Origin: Bacteroidales bacterium
GTDB taxonomy: Bacteria > Bacteroidota > Bacteroidia > Bacteroidales > UBA10428
Reading direction: 5' to 3'
DNA: 5,474 nucleotides
NCBI GenBank assembly: GCA_003508755.1
Contig: DNTK01000518.1
Location: 1-5,474 of the forward strand
The notes beneath the pieces are model-generated. The model saw only the letters and a program-made list of their open reading frames with translations, searched no databases and was not told the DNA's origin. Position 1 is the stretch's first letter. The number at the start of each line of letters is the position of its first letter. This document shows positions 1 to 5,474 of the stretch, one piece after another. Both the position numbers and the translations under genes were made by a program.

Positions 1-307
1 CAACTGACATTTTATTGAGCGAGAGAACCAGCATGGTTTTTCGTGGATTGCCGCGGAAAAAATCTTGATGCTTTATAACAAAGCTCCAAAACAAGCCGTC
101 CCAAACTTGCTCTCATTCTCCTTTTGGGTAATTACTCATCTTTTTAATATAGTTGGATCCTCCTATATAAGGTTTAGTAGCAAAGCTTCCTCCATCTGCA
201 AACAAACACATGCCATATACATTTGGAACCATTACCCAATCGTGAGCATCAATAAACAATTCCATAAACCAGCGGTAAACTTCATCCGGATCAATTTGAG
301 AATCCAT
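1..307 (-). pseudogene. 3' remnant of an FeS-BCP-type photolyase/cryptochrome gene, with an in-frame stop
   Basis: The reading frame encodes the C-terminal FAD-binding part of a prokaryotic (6-4) photolyase/cryptochrome of the FeS-BCP group, DNA-repair or light-sensing flavoproteins of about 500 residues. Recognisable blocks in order are DPDEVYRWFMELFIDAHDW, VMVPNVYGM, FADGGSFATKPYIGGSNYI and KKMSNYPKGE. A TGA at 113-115 then interrupts the frame. Translation past it continues in the same frame with clear family sequence (EQVWDGLFWSFVIKHQDFF, then GNPR) for 37 codons to the window edge. The family normally has Trp at the interrupted position (GEW), so a single TGG-to-TGA change explains the stop. 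A TAA directly precedes the ATG at 305-307, and the preceding ~380 residues of the protein, including the antenna and most of the FAD domain, are absent. The short open frame at 113-307 is therefore unlikely to be a functional 64-residue protein. The family identification is recalled from motifs, not searched. Confidence 0.8.
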
Positions 308-593
308 TTACAAACAGCAACCTAGAGGGTTTTTGTAACGATTTATTTACCTCGTTCTCAAGGTTTGCTAAAGCCGGAGCCGGATCTTTTATAACTCTAG
401 CGACAAACATAACATTGGTAAAAAGCAACTCAGCCCACTTGCTTGGTTGTTTGGACAGATACATTTGTTTTATTGTACCTGATGCTTGATAGTTAATGAA
501 ACTTTTTTTGAATAACTTTATTAATGCAATTTCAGACCTTTGATTCGCGCTTGGGCCGAAGAACAGTTGAGTGATGTTGGACGAGTTATGCAA
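291..593 (-). CDS. 100-residue ORF, possibly a 5'-truncated TetR-family regulator fragment
   Basis: The open frame starts at a TTG (591-593) overlapping the nitroreductase stop; a GAAGGA-like sequence sits about 8 bases upstream, and an in-frame TGA at 606-608 rules out a longer version. I do not recognise the protein with certainty. Its pattern, YQASGTIK, then WAELLF, then KDPAPALANLENEV and a final RLLFVNGFSN, resembles the C-terminal ligand-binding domain of TetR-family repressors (typically GQASGEI, AELLF, DPxPxL, LLxNG near the end). If so, the N-terminal helix-turn-helix of about 100 residues is missing and this piece cannot bind DNA as a repressor. No signal peptide or membrane segment is visible. 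The 3' end overlaps the photolyase remnant by 17 bases in another frame. It could instead be a small unknown protein translationally coupled to the nitroreductase. The open frame itself is certain; the TetR assignment is about 0.4. Confidence 0.45.
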   Translation of the reverse strand: MHNSSNITQLFFGPSANQRSEIALIKLFKKSFINYQASGTIKQMYLSKQPSKWAELLFTNVMFVARVIKDPAPALANLENEVNKSLQKPSRLLFVNGFSN

Positions 594-1752
594 TAATGAA
601 ATCCTTCAAATGCCTGCGAAATGAGAATCCATCAATTTCATCGGCTCTGCCAAGTCTTAAAACCAATTGTATTTTTTGGGGTGGTTTTACGTTAACATAA
701 TTCTCAAATTCCATCCTAACTTCATTCATCTCATTATATTCCTGCAATACCTGATTGAGGTGATGCAATGCGACTCCTGTTCTATCTGCAGCTAAGTTAA
801 AACGTGTAAAATCCATACCACATTTTATCCAATCGTCTTGCGCATTATTTTCAGTCACAAAATAAGCTACGGCAGATGAAGAACTTAATTTTTCTTTAAA
901 AGACTTTAAGAACATGGTCTGATATTTTTCTTTATGAGCATATTTTGGTGCGTCTGCTTTTGCTAGTTTTTCAGAAAAGAAGCGTGGGATATCACCCATT
1001 CCATTTGATTTTAAATCAATCCCGTCTCTTTTATCTGCTGCAATTTTTTGATTTCTTCTTAGCCATATCCTATTCTCTTCCATGGTTCTATAGGTTGTCA
1101 CTTCGATCTTCATGGCTTCAAAACACATATCATTTAAGTTTTGCATGTCCAGATCGCTATATTTAAAAAGTATGCTAGAAGCTTTGGGGCTTGTATAAGA
1201 AATCAACTTTTCAATTGTGTCTACATCAAGCTTTTCCTCATGGTATTTTGATCTATTGGTTCTACGTGTAAAAATATGTTCATAAAGTTCATCCCTTTTG
1301 GTCTTTTCTTTTTTCAACTCAATAACAGCGATGGGCTTGGTTCCAATTTCGTCGAATTGGTATTGGCCATCGGGTAATAAATCAATGTAAGATTGATATC
1401 CAAAACTTGTACTTCCAATGCGCAATGTTTCTAAAAAACAACCGCAGCCAATGTGGATTTGCCTAGCTGGGGGGTCTGTAGCCGGCAGTAGTCTTGTTTC
1501 ATCTACGTACATTATGGCCTTGGTGTCGCTTACTACTTTAAACTTCCAGGCCTGCGTATTATGTGGGTTTGCCGTATTAACGCCTATGGCTATGGCCATT
1601 AAAATGGGTTGAGAAAAATCATCACTGCTCGGGCGTTTAGCTTTCTTTTCAGATCCTAAGATCAATTTTTCCGGAGCACATCCAAATAGGCTCAACAGCG
1701 TTGATGCTGAAATAAATGTGCCACTTTTAATAATGAAACTTCTTCGATCCAT
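586..1752 (-). CDS. Acg-type nitroreductase-family protein with Tat/lipoprotein-like signal
   Basis: A 388-residue member of the nitroreductase superfamily, closest in style to the Acg (Rv2032/Rv3131-like) group, which are FMN-binding or FMN-storing proteins related to NAD(P)H-dependent nitroreductases. Visible marks are an N-terminal block with NPHNTQAWKF (residues 62-71), the family-typical FTRRTNRSKY (161-170), and a C-terminal half with an AADRTGVALHHLNQ helix (321-334) ending in QLVLRLGRA (362-370). The N-terminus is an export signal: DRRSF resembles a twin-arginine motif, a hydrophobic stretch follows, and SLFGC at 21-25 resembles a lipobox with Cys25 as the lipidated residue (Phe at -2 is atypical). 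This fits a cofactor-loaded protein exported by Tat and anchored on the periplasmic side. It starts 6 bp after the barrel gene at 1759-2466, so the two are probably co-transcribed. Substrate is unknown; some Acg-like proteins may lack catalytic turnover. Confidence 0.85.
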   Translation of the reverse strand: MDRRSFIIKSGTFISASTLLSLFGCAPEKLILGSEKKAKRPSSDDFSQPILMAIAIGVNTANPHNTQAWKFKVVSDTKAIMYVDETRLLPATDPPARQIHIGCGCFLETLRIGSTSFGYQSYIDLLPDGQYQFDEIGTKPIAVIELKKEKTKRDELYEHIFTRRTNRSKYHEEKLDVDTIEKLISYTSPKASSILFKYSDLDMQNLNDMCFEAMKIEVTTYRTMEENRIWLRRNQKIAADKRDGIDLKSNGMGDIPRFFSEKLAKADAPKYAHKEKYQTMFLKSFKEKLSSSSAVAYFVTENNAQDDWIKCGMDFTRFNLAADRTGVALHHLNQVLQEYNEMNEVRMEFENYVNVKPPQKIQLVLRLGRADEIDGFSFRRHLKDFIIA

Positions 1753-1758
1753 GATTTG

Positions 1759-2466
1759 CTATTTTTTATGATTTAAATGCGTACCAATACTTAGATTGAT
1801 GTAAAACTCACTCATATTATCTGTGACTTGATTTGCACTATTTTGATCAGAAATTTTCCAGGCTTGTTCGCCTACAAATGAATAATCAAATCCAAAAGAA
1901 AGGCCGGCAAACAATCCATTTTTAAGGATTTTTTCAACGCTCAACTGCAATTTTAGCGCGTTGGTATTATTTGTTAAACTTGTTGAGTTTGAAGGAAAAG
2001 GAGTAAGCGTAGAAGCTGAATATTGCTTGTTTTCAATCAGGATATTATTTCTTAATGACGAATATCCAAGCACTGGGGCAATGATGAAACCTTTCTTTTC
2101 CAAAACATGATACCCCAGGTTTATTGAAAAAAAAGAACCGTTGTGTTTAGTGATGTATTGCTCGTTTTTGGCTGAAGCATTGGTGCTACCAAAATCCATT
2201 CCTAGGCGGATTCTGCCAAATGTGCTATAATACCCCGCACCCAAATTCATTGCAATGTCTGGATAATTCACATTGTCCTGGCGCATTAAGTCTTGTAGAT
2301 TGGCATAGTTTAAGAATGAAATTCCCGTAATAGAATAAAGAACAATGTCCGGCTTTCTTTTTTTTACTATCTGCATCTCATTTTCTTGAGCTATGCTGAT
2401 GTTGGTCGCCAACAATAAGAGTAAAACAAGCCTTAGTCGTGATGTATTTCGTATCATGATTTTCAT
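1759..2466 (-). CDS. outer-membrane beta-barrel protein (235 aa)
   Basis: A protein with a clear Sec signal peptide: basic start (RNTSRLR), a Leu-rich core at residues 11-20, and likely cleavage after SIA (residue 26), leaving a mature Gln N-terminus. The rest alternates hydrophobic and polar residues in short strands separated by Asn/Ser-rich loops, for example the amphipathic segments around DIAMNLGAGYYSTFGRIRLG and ILKNGLFAGLSFGFDYSFVG, and ends in a strand-like FYINLSIGTHL. This is typical of the small 8-12-strand porin-like or OmpW/OmpA-like barrels of Bacteroidota, but no specific family is recognised and no OmpA peptidoglycan-binding domain is present. An alternative ATG lies three codons downstream; I kept the first. 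It is separated by only 6 bp from the downstream nitroreductase gene, and the 209-bp gap upstream suggests it is the first gene of that transcription unit. Confidence 0.8.
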   Translation of the reverse strand: MKIMIRNTSRLRLVLLLLLATNISIAQENEMQIVKKRKPDIVLYSITGISFLNYANLQDLMRQDNVNYPDIAMNLGAGYYSTFGRIRLGMDFGSTNASAKNEQYITKHNGSFFSINLGYHVLEKKGFIIAPVLGYSSLRNNILIENKQYSASTLTPFPSNSTSLTNNTNALKLQLSVEKILKNGLFAGLSFGFDYSFVGEQAWKISDQNSANQVTDNMSEFYINLSIGTHLNHKK

Positions 2467-2504
2467 TATTTAAAAGTGTAATTAGCCTTATTTCAGTCCT
2501 AAAT

Positions 2505-2516
2505 GTTCTTGAGAAC
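2505..2516. promoter_or_regulatory. inverted repeat upstream of the barrel/nitroreductase unit
   Basis: GTTCT-TG-AGAAC is a perfect 5-bp dyad with a 2-bp spacer, 38 bp upstream of the barrel start at 2466. It could be an operator in the leader or promoter of this unit. No partner protein is identifiable, and a dyad this short occurs often by chance. No convincing terminator hairpin was found in the 2467-2675 gap. Confidence 0.2.
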
Positions 2517-2675
2517 CTGTAATAATTTTGGTATCATTTTCTAGAGCTTAATAAAACCTATTGAGGACTAGACTAAACCATATTCACTGCTCTATAAATC
2601 TGAAAACTTCATCGGCTTTGTATGGTATTGGAAGCTTGCTAGCAGGATATCACTTATATTGCCCAGATCTCCCGT

Positions 2676-3341
2676 TTAAAAGCTTCCGAATTTCAACGAA
2701 ACGTTAGCGTTAAATCCATTGAGAAAATCATCACTGGCATTCGGCAAATCAATTCCAGGAGCATATCGATAGCTCGTACCAATATCAATACGCATGAATT
2801 TTTGAAGATTAACTCCAAGCGCCACACCGGGTTCAATGACGAAAAAACTGTCCCATGCATAGGTATTATTATAATCCTGATTATAATGGGTATTATTCCA
2901 GCCATCTCGATTGTATGTGCTTAAGGCTATGCCTCCACCGCCAATGAGCAATGGGAAAGCAATATTGATTTTTTTTAAAGGATTCAACCGGTATTCCAAT
3001 TTCAATCCTCCGTATCCTCCATAGATATAAACATCAACAGTATCCTTTATCTTCTCGTACTGAAGGTTTTGAGAGTTCATGATTCCGTAACCGGCTAGTC
3101 CAATAGAAATCGAATGGTTAATAATCATACCACCAGAGAGCCCTCCTAGAAAAGCATTTTTTTCATCGATTTTCGTCCATGTAAAATCTCCGGAAACCCA
3201 CCAGCCAATACGATCTGGTTTTTTCATTAGTGTTTGTATCTCTTGTGATTCATCACCGGTCTGTTTTAGCCCGGTCTCGTTTTGTGCTTGCGCAACTATG
3301 CTTATAAGGATAGTTACGAATATTAAAGTGTGCTTTTTCAT
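2676..3341 (-). CDS. outer-membrane beta-barrel protein (221 aa)
   Basis: A 221-residue exported protein with a signal peptide (MKKHTLIFVTILISIVAQA, cleavage likely after residue 19, mature Gln20). The mature part contains alternating strand-like segments (GWWVSGDFTW, GGLSGGMIINHSISIGLAGYG, YIYGGYGGLKLEYRL) and ends NVSLKFGSF, with a terminal Phe as expected for a BAM-recognised final strand. An Asn/Tyr-rich stretch, NNTHYNQDYNNTYAWD, in the second half looks like an extracellular loop. A glycine-rich strand, LLIGGGGIAL, precedes it. These are the features of generic small outer-membrane beta-barrel proteins of Bacteroidota; the substrate, if any, is unknown. The leader is A-rich with no Shine-Dalgarno. 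It lies 83 bp downstream of the Crp/Fnr gene on the same strand and might be its co-transcribed partner or target. It is not obviously a recent duplicate of the other barrel; the two share no long identical block by eye. Confidence 0.78.
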   Translation of the reverse strand: MKKHTLIFVTILISIVAQAQNETGLKQTGDESQEIQTLMKKPDRIGWWVSGDFTWTKIDEKNAFLGGLSGGMIINHSISIGLAGYGIMNSQNLQYEKIKDTVDVYIYGGYGGLKLEYRLNPLKKINIAFPLLIGGGGIALSTYNRDGWNNTHYNQDYNNTYAWDSFFVIEPGVALGVNLQKFMRIDIGTSYRYAPGIDLPNASDDFLNGFNANVSLKFGSF

Positions 3342-3424
3342 TTTGATTTGTTTTAAAAAAGTTCATAATTACATACCAAATGTCTATCAGTTATTTTCAA
3401 ATCCACTGAATAAATGTTAAGAAT

Positions 3425-3997
3425 TCACTCCAACGATTCTTTTCTTAGTCGGCTCAAATGTTGAGGAGTAATACCTAAAAATGAAGCAGTGTATTGCAGA
3501 GGAACGCTAAGAATAATGTCAGGATTTTCCTTAAGCATTTTTTGATATCGTTCATGGGCGGTTTGTGATTGAAGTAGTGACACCCTTTTCTCCATCATAA
3601 TGAATAGATTTTCAGCAATAACTCTTCGCCAGATATGAAGTTTAGGGATTGCGCCTGAAAGCTTTTCTAACTCACTTTTTGAAATGACAAGCAATGTTGC
3701 TTCTTCTATGGCCGAGATATTTTCATTGGTTGGTGTATTCGTTAAAAAACTCGTAAAAGAAGAAATAAAGTTATTTGAGCTTACAAAATAGCATGTTATT
3801 TCATGGCCTAAGTCGTCAATATGAAATACTCTGAGTTTGCCAATTTGAACAAACGCTATATGATTACAGGTTTTACCTTCAGTAATCCAAAAATTCCCTT
3901 TCGTAATGCAAATAGGCTTAAAGGCACTTTCGACCTTGGCTTTTTCTTCTTCACTAAGGTTTATAATTTGACTTATGTTTTCTGTTAATTTTGTCAT
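3425..3997 (-). CDS. Crp/Fnr-family transcriptional regulator
   Basis: A 190-residue regulator with an N-terminal cyclic-nucleotide-binding-like beta-roll (about residues 25-115: GNFWITEGKTCNHIAFVQIG, LRVFHIDDLGHE, ENISAIEEATLLVI), a dimerisation helix (about 125-150) and a C-terminal winged helix-turn-helix. The recognition helix reads GITPQHLSRLRKE (175-187); Gln179, Ser182 and Arg183 line up with the ExxSR that FNR uses to read TTGAT, with Glu replaced by Gln. The roll lacks the Arg-Ser/Thr that anchors cAMP in CRP. The three cysteines (30, 44, 69) are not arranged as the FNR iron-sulfur cluster ligands, so the ligand is unknown. Length and organisation match the short Crp/Fnr proteins common in Bacteroidota. 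It ends in TGA, which shows TGA is a stop here. It follows the SCP2-flavoprotein gene by 132 bp and precedes a barrel gene by 83 bp, so a shared role is plausible. Confidence 0.9.
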   Translation of the reverse strand: MTKLTENISQIINLSEEEKAKVESAFKPICITKGNFWITEGKTCNHIAFVQIGKLRVFHIDDLGHEITCYFVSSNNFISSFTSFLTNTPTNENISAIEEATLLVISKSELEKLSGAIPKLHIWRRVIAENLFIMMEKRVSLLQSQTAHERYQKMLKENPDIILSVPLQYTASFLGITPQHLSRLRKESLE

Positions 3998-4075
3998 TCT
4001 AGAGTTTTAATTTTGACTTTATTAGCAAGCGCTCATTTTGCCGGAAGTTGTTAGTTTTAGAAAATAAAATCATAT

Positions 4076-4083
4076 CAAAAGTA
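4076..4083 (-). promoter_or_regulatory. possible -7 promoter element of the Crp/Fnr gene
   Basis: On the minus strand TACTTTTG matches the Bacteroidota -7 consensus TAnnTTTG exactly. It would place a transcription start near 4070, about 70-75 bases upstream of the regulator's ATG. No TTTG lies at the expected distance for the -33 element, so this remains a weak call. It would allow the regulator to be transcribed independently of the upstream flavoprotein gene. Confidence 0.3.
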
Positions 4084-4129
4084 AATAGGCATTGAATTTT
4101 GATAGTCGATGCAAGTCAAGAACGAATGA

Positions 4130-5317
4130 TTATGCAACAGAAGTTGATCTATTCCAATAATCGGTCTTAAATTTATTTACCCAGTATTTTGTTGCAAAAA
4201 ATCGCCAATCATTCAAGTCCAGATACTGTTTCTCAATTATCTTTTTCTGTTTTTTAGGTATTTTACCCGTTTCGTAAACGGATTTTGCAGTTTGCCTTAT
4301 CGCTTCCTTTATTATCTTTCTCGCCTTATGCAATCGGGGATCGGATAAAATGGTATTTACTCCGGGGCGTGCTATAGCACCCAGGTTTTTTTTCTGTGAA
4401 TGAGTTGCCCATTCATTAAAAGTTGCTTCCAGAATCTTTCCGTGCTTTCGTTCAGGAAACCCCCAAACTAAAAATTGCAAAAATGCTTGCGGTTTTTGAT
4501 ATGGATGAAGCGGGTGAGCAGTCCCGTGCCAATTTTTGTTTTCATAAAAATATGGGGTTGTTTCGGGCATTAAGCGCTCCATGGCTTTTTTCATATCCGA
4601 CGGCATGCTTGCCCAAGACAATGGGACAAAGAATACAATCAAGTCGGCACTTGTGATTTTATCCCTAAATAGTGTGCCGTCATCATCCAGCACGCAATCA
4701 TTGGGATTATCTGTCCAGCATCTAAAACAGTGCAAACATTTGTTCATTTTTAATGAGGATACATCAATTACTTCTGTATTTTCAACAGGCAGGCCCTCTT
4801 TAAACCAATCAAGCATTACCTTAGTAGAGGCATTTTTTCGAGGACTGCCGTTTACTAACAGTATTTTTTGTGGTTTTTCCCAATGTGCAGGATGATGTAA
4901 TTCTATTGGGAGATGTAGATCAGTTTCTCTGTTTGAAAATAGAGCCCCAAATTTTGCAAAACGCAGGAGGCTGAATAATCCCTTGTCTAGCTTTATTTTT
5001 CCACTAAGAATATCAAGAATAGGGCTGAACTGATTAAGAGTGATATTTGTGAACATCTCAAAACTACACTCAATATTCAAGTATGGATTTTTTGAGAATG
5101 AATTCGGAAGTATATCAAATTGAGTATTTCTTACTTTTATCACAAATTGTTCAATTTGATTATCGCATTCAATCAAAAACTGAAAGTCACCTGAAAAAGA
5201 TTTTGCTTTTTCTGAATTAAACGTTTGAGGAAAATTATCAAGAATATCCGCTAGCAGTTCTTTTTCACTTTCCTGGCATGTTTTGTATTTTGCTCCTATT
5301 ACCTCTCGCTTGCTCAT
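4130..5317 (-). CDS. SCP2-domain / iron-sulfur flavoprotein-like NAD(P)H oxidoreductase fusion
   Basis: A 395-residue cytoplasmic protein with two domains. Residues ~15-128 resemble an SCP2 (sterol carrier protein 2) lipid-binding fold: LADILDNFPQTFN, then SGDFQFLIE, a PYLNIECSFEMFTNI block, LSGKIKLDKGLFSLLRF and a final KFGALF. Residues ~150-270 are a flavodoxin-like fold of the NADPH-dependent FMN reductase group: beta-strand plus phosphate loop KILLVNGSPRKNAST (151-165), a cysteine cluster at 194, 197, 200 and 208 (CX2CX2CX7C) followed by VLDDDG, and PLSWASMPSDMKKAMERLMP (232-251). That cysteine spacing matches the 4Fe-4S motif of archaeal-type iron-sulfur flavoproteins (CX2CX2CX4-7C). The C-terminal ~120 residues, with VWGFPE near 284-289, are typical of the larger flavodoxin-family oxidoreductases. 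No signal peptide is present. The start is the only good ATG, with an FNR-type box about 63 bp upstream. Electron donor and substrate are unknown. Confidence 0.85.
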   Translation of the reverse strand: MSKREVIGAKYKTCQESEKELLADILDNFPQTFNSEKAKSFSGDFQFLIECDNQIEQFVIKVRNTQFDILPNSFSKNPYLNIECSFEMFTNITLNQFSPILDILSGKIKLDKGLFSLLRFAKFGALFSNRETDLHLPIELHHPAHWEKPQKILLVNGSPRKNASTKVMLDWFKEGLPVENTEVIDVSSLKMNKCLHCFRCWTDNPNDCVLDDDGTLFRDKITSADLIVFFVPLSWASMPSDMKKAMERLMPETTPYFYENKNWHGTAHPLHPYQKPQAFLQFLVWGFPERKHGKILEATFNEWATHSQKKNLGAIARPGVNTILSDPRLHKARKIIKEAIRQTAKSVYETGKIPKKQKKIIEKQYLDLNDWRFFATKYWVNKFKTDYWNRSTSVA

Positions 5318-5343
5318 ATTTTTTTACACTTAAGATTATAATG

Positions 5344-5351
5344 TAAAAGTA
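5344..5351 (-). promoter_or_regulatory. probable -7 promoter element of the SCP2-flavoprotein gene
   Basis: On the minus strand TACTTTTA matches the Bacteroidota TAnnTTTG consensus at five of its six fixed bases (final G is A). It predicts a transcription start near 5340, about 22 bases upstream of the ATG. The FNR-type palindrome is centred about 40-42 bases upstream of that start, the classic class II activator position, which would explain the lack of a clear -33 TTTG. Confidence 0.4.
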
Positions 5352-5373
5352 TGTGGATGATATCGCTTTATCA

Positions 5374-5387
5374 TTGACCTATATCAA
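5374..5387. promoter_or_regulatory. FNR/CRP-type operator
   Basis: TTGACCTATATCAA matches the FNR/DNR-type palindrome TTGATnnnnATCAA at 9 of 10 defined bases. It lies in the promoter region of the SCP2-flavoprotein gene, centred about 63 bp before its ATG. The only regulator in the window able to bind such a site is the Crp/Fnr protein at 3425-3997, whose recognition helix keeps the SR pair. No comparable full palindrome was seen in the other intergenic regions. The match and position are seen in the sequence; activation by this particular regulator is inference. Confidence 0.5.
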
Positions 5388-5474
5388 GAAACTATTTCCG
5401 GGGATTGGCCATCTTCTTCCATATTCTGCTTGCGGTTCAGGAGAATAATTTGGGATGATGCCTCCATGTACTAG
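5379..5474 (-). CDS. possible C-terminal end of an unidentified protein (partial)
   Basis: From the right edge one minus-strand frame runs 31 codons to a TAG at 5379-5381, with a protein-like composition (HGGIIPNYSPEPQAEYGRRW, then PIPGNSFLI). I do not recognise it. If real, it is the 3' end of the gene upstream of the SCP2-flavoprotein, ending inside the FNR-type box, 61 bp before the next start. The stretch is short and could be chance; a 27-codon ATG frame overlaps it in another frame. Confidence 0.35.
   Translation of the reverse strand, partial: LVHGGIIPNYSPEPQAEYGRRWPIPGNSFLI

Noticed and set aside
113..115. TGA read as Trp or selenocysteine (recoding)
   Set aside because: The Crp/Fnr gene ends at TGA at its normal length, and all genes use TGG for Trp; a nonsense mutation is simpler. 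I saw no recoding hairpin.
113..307. A standalone 64-residue protein on the minus strand
   Set aside because: Its whole length is internal photolyase/cryptochrome sequence and homology continues past the TGA, so it is part of a broken gene.
65..325. Plus-strand 86-codon open frame
   Set aside because: It is antisense to the photolyase remnant and has no protein-family character.
945..1612. Plus-strand open frames of 73 and 64 codons
   Set aside because: They are antisense shadows of the well-supported nitroreductase gene.
2637..2644. Palindrome TGCTAGCA downstream of the 221-residue barrel gene
   Set aside because: It is an isolated 8-bp palindrome without spacer, T-tract or placement relative to a promoter; chance is sufficient.
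2693..2905. Minus-strand 70-codon frame within the 221-residue barrel gene
   Set aside because: It is an alternative-frame shadow of the barrel gene, with low-complexity isoleucine-rich sequence.
2860..2905. Possible tandem repeat of TATTAT/ATTATAAT units
   Set aside because: It is AT-rich coding sequence for an Asn/Tyr-rich loop, with no regular unit length.
3362..3412. Short inverted repeat TCAGT...ACTGA as a terminator between the regulator and barrel genes
   Set aside because: The arms are 5 bp with a long AT-rich loop and no T-tract at the right place.
4423..4895. Plus-strand open frames of 77 and 104 codons
   Set aside because: They are antisense to the flavodoxin-like domain, whose motifs are unambiguous on the minus strand.

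Overview
The window comes from an AT-rich genome, almost certainly Bacteroidota. The evidence is the style of the proteins: small outer-membrane beta-barrels with short signal peptides ending in AQ, a compact Crp/Fnr regulator with the TPQHLSR recognition helix, A-rich leaders without clear Shine-Dalgarno sequences, and TAnnTTTG-like promoter elements. Every gene I can support lies on the minus strand, so transcription runs from the right edge to the left edge. I see no tRNA, rRNA, CRISPR array, transposase or attachment site, and no gene-less stretch over 300 bases.

In transcription order: at the right edge is the possible C-terminal end of an unidentified protein (5379-5474). Its stop codon lies inside a near-perfect FNR-type palindrome (5374-5387), followed by a TAnnTTTG-like element (5344-5351). 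This promoter should drive a 395-residue two-domain protein (4130-5317): an N-terminal SCP2-like lipid-binding domain joined to a flavodoxin-like oxidoreductase with the CX2CX2CX7C cysteine motif of iron-sulfur flavoproteins. Next are a Crp/Fnr-family regulator (3425-3997) and a 221-residue outer-membrane beta-barrel protein (2676-3341). After a 209-bp gap come a second barrel (1759-2466) and, 6 bp further, an Acg-type nitroreductase (586-1752) with a twin-arginine, lipoprotein-like signal.

The left 600 bp look like decaying sequence. A 100-residue frame abutting the nitroreductase stop resembles only the C-terminal ligand domain of a TetR regulator (weak call). It is followed by the 3' end of an FeS-BCP-type photolyase/cryptochrome gene that lacks its 5' part and carries an in-frame TGA where the family has Trp.

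A reasonable working picture is a small redox-stress locus: an FNR-like regulator, an iron-sulfur flavoprotein with a lipid-binding domain, and an exported nitroreductase paired with an outer-membrane barrel. The joint role and ligands are inference. The individual families are known; the SCP2-flavoprotein fusion and the barrel/exported-nitroreductase pair are the most unusual parts.
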